Shown here: positions 63,403-64,000 of the stretch, in pieces | Position numbering within the stretch: the first letter of the stretch is position 1 | Layout: the number at the start of each line of letters is the position of its first letter | NCBI GenBank assembly: GCA_910589415.1 | Contig: OU342630.1 | Coordinates: forward strand, 19,811,867-19,875,866 | DNA from: Malachius bipustulatus | Taxonomy: Eukaryota > Arthropoda > Insecta > Coleoptera > Melyridae | Reading direction: 5' to 3' | DNA: 64,000 nucleotides | Program-made: the position numbers and the translations under genes | Notes under the pieces: generated by a model | What the model was told of the DNA's origin: nothing | Databases searched by the model: none | Seen by the model: only the letters and a program-made list of their open reading frames with translations

Positions 63403-64000
63403 ATGTCCATAGTCACCAGAAGTCAAGCCGCGAAGATGGAAGCTGAAATGATGCAGCAAATACTACAGCTGATGAAAGATCAAAACGAAGAATTAAAGAA
63501 AACGTTAGAAGATCAAGAAAATAAACGCCTTGAAGAAAACGAAGAATTAACGAAAATTTTGGAAGATCAAGAACAGAAACGATTGAAGGAAAAAGAAGAA
63601 TCCAAAGAAGAACTAGAATAAATTCTTATTAAGTTGAGGGCTAATCAAGATGAGCTTTTCGAAAGATTAAAATCTGAAAGTGATGAAATTGAAAGTGTAA
63701 GGGGAGAAATTAAGAAAGAGGCCTGCGAAATAAAGAAAGAGGTTAACGAGGAAATCGAAAAGAAATTAAAACTAGAAGTGGAGAGAATTGAGAACCGCAT
63801 CCAAGATCTGGAAACACGCCAACGACGAAGCGTGAGGAGTGCACCGAGTATTCCCGGCGGTGGTTCACATCATGCAAAGCTCCCAAATTATGACGGGCAA
63901 AGTTCCTGGAGTACGTACCGACGTCAATTGGACGCTGCTGCAGAAGTCAATGGATGGACACCGGAAGAGAAGGCCACAGTTCTAGTTCTGGCCTTGAGAG
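63403..64000 (+). CDS. Gag-like protein of the LTR retrotransposon, partial, with one in-frame stop
   Basis: The frame opens with MSIVTRSQAAKMEAEMMQQI and a long Glu/Lys-rich coiled coil. A TAA at 63619-63621 interrupts it, but the same frame stays open to the window edge. It continues through another coiled coil to LPNYDGQSSWSTYRRQLDAA and NGWTPEEKATVLVLALR, the start of a Gypsy-type gag capsid domain (K.P.YDG...W..Y..QF). Gag packages the element RNA. The single stop may be a disabling mutation. The gene is cut by the window end. Confidence 0.7.

Overview
The window reads as nuclear DNA of an insect. It is strongly AT-rich, has two minus-strand odorant-receptor (7tm_6) loci with spliceosomal introns, and is otherwise packed with transposable elements and their relics. 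A beetle-like genome is plausible, but the order is a guess. No tRNA, rRNA, CRISPR or prokaryotic feature was seen.

Host genes. Two paralogous odorant receptors lie on the minus strand. The distal one (15039-23449) has five exons that join in phase to a 400-residue receptor with no stop. Its third intron (about 6.8 kb) has swollen with mobile DNA. The proximal one (6944-12229) keeps exons 1-3, but exon 1 carries one extra base relative to its paralogue and no exon 4 or 5 was found, so it is called a pseudogene or broken copy.

Retroelements. These are: an R2-like element tail with a restriction-like endonuclease (1-1365); a decayed ORF1/ORF2 pair on the minus strand (1500-2932); an intact 1029-codon APE+RT ORF ending in a TA microsatellite (32041-35480); a jockey-like RT carboxy end (44281-44655); an endonuclease fragment (47600-48238); an I-type RT+RNase H element (49525-52892) split by a foldback; an integrase relic (61973-62372); and a Gypsy-type LTR, primer site and gag start (62688-64000). 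A tRNA-derived SINE sits at 18205-18528.

DNA elements. Dozens of copies or half copies end in CAGGGTG next to TA. They include a decayed mariner-type transposon with about 520-bp inverted ends (16391-19051), and foldbacks at 4089, 9424, 19076, 29497, 37709, 39753, 45503, 51193, 54036 and 59333. In several families the inner element sits exactly at the central TA of what would otherwise be a perfect palindrome. Two further long-inverted-repeat elements (23988-26268 and 27188-29392) carry pieces of a large Cys-rich protein of unknown function. Pogo-type and THAP-type relics lie at 55580-57324 and 58236-58320.

The genes do not form an operon or pathway. The logic of the window is a small receptor cluster overrun by layered insertions, which preserve useful before-and-after evidence (empty site, interrupted ORF, SINE inside an inverted repeat). 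All assignments are from reading the sequence and remembered family motifs; no database search was made.
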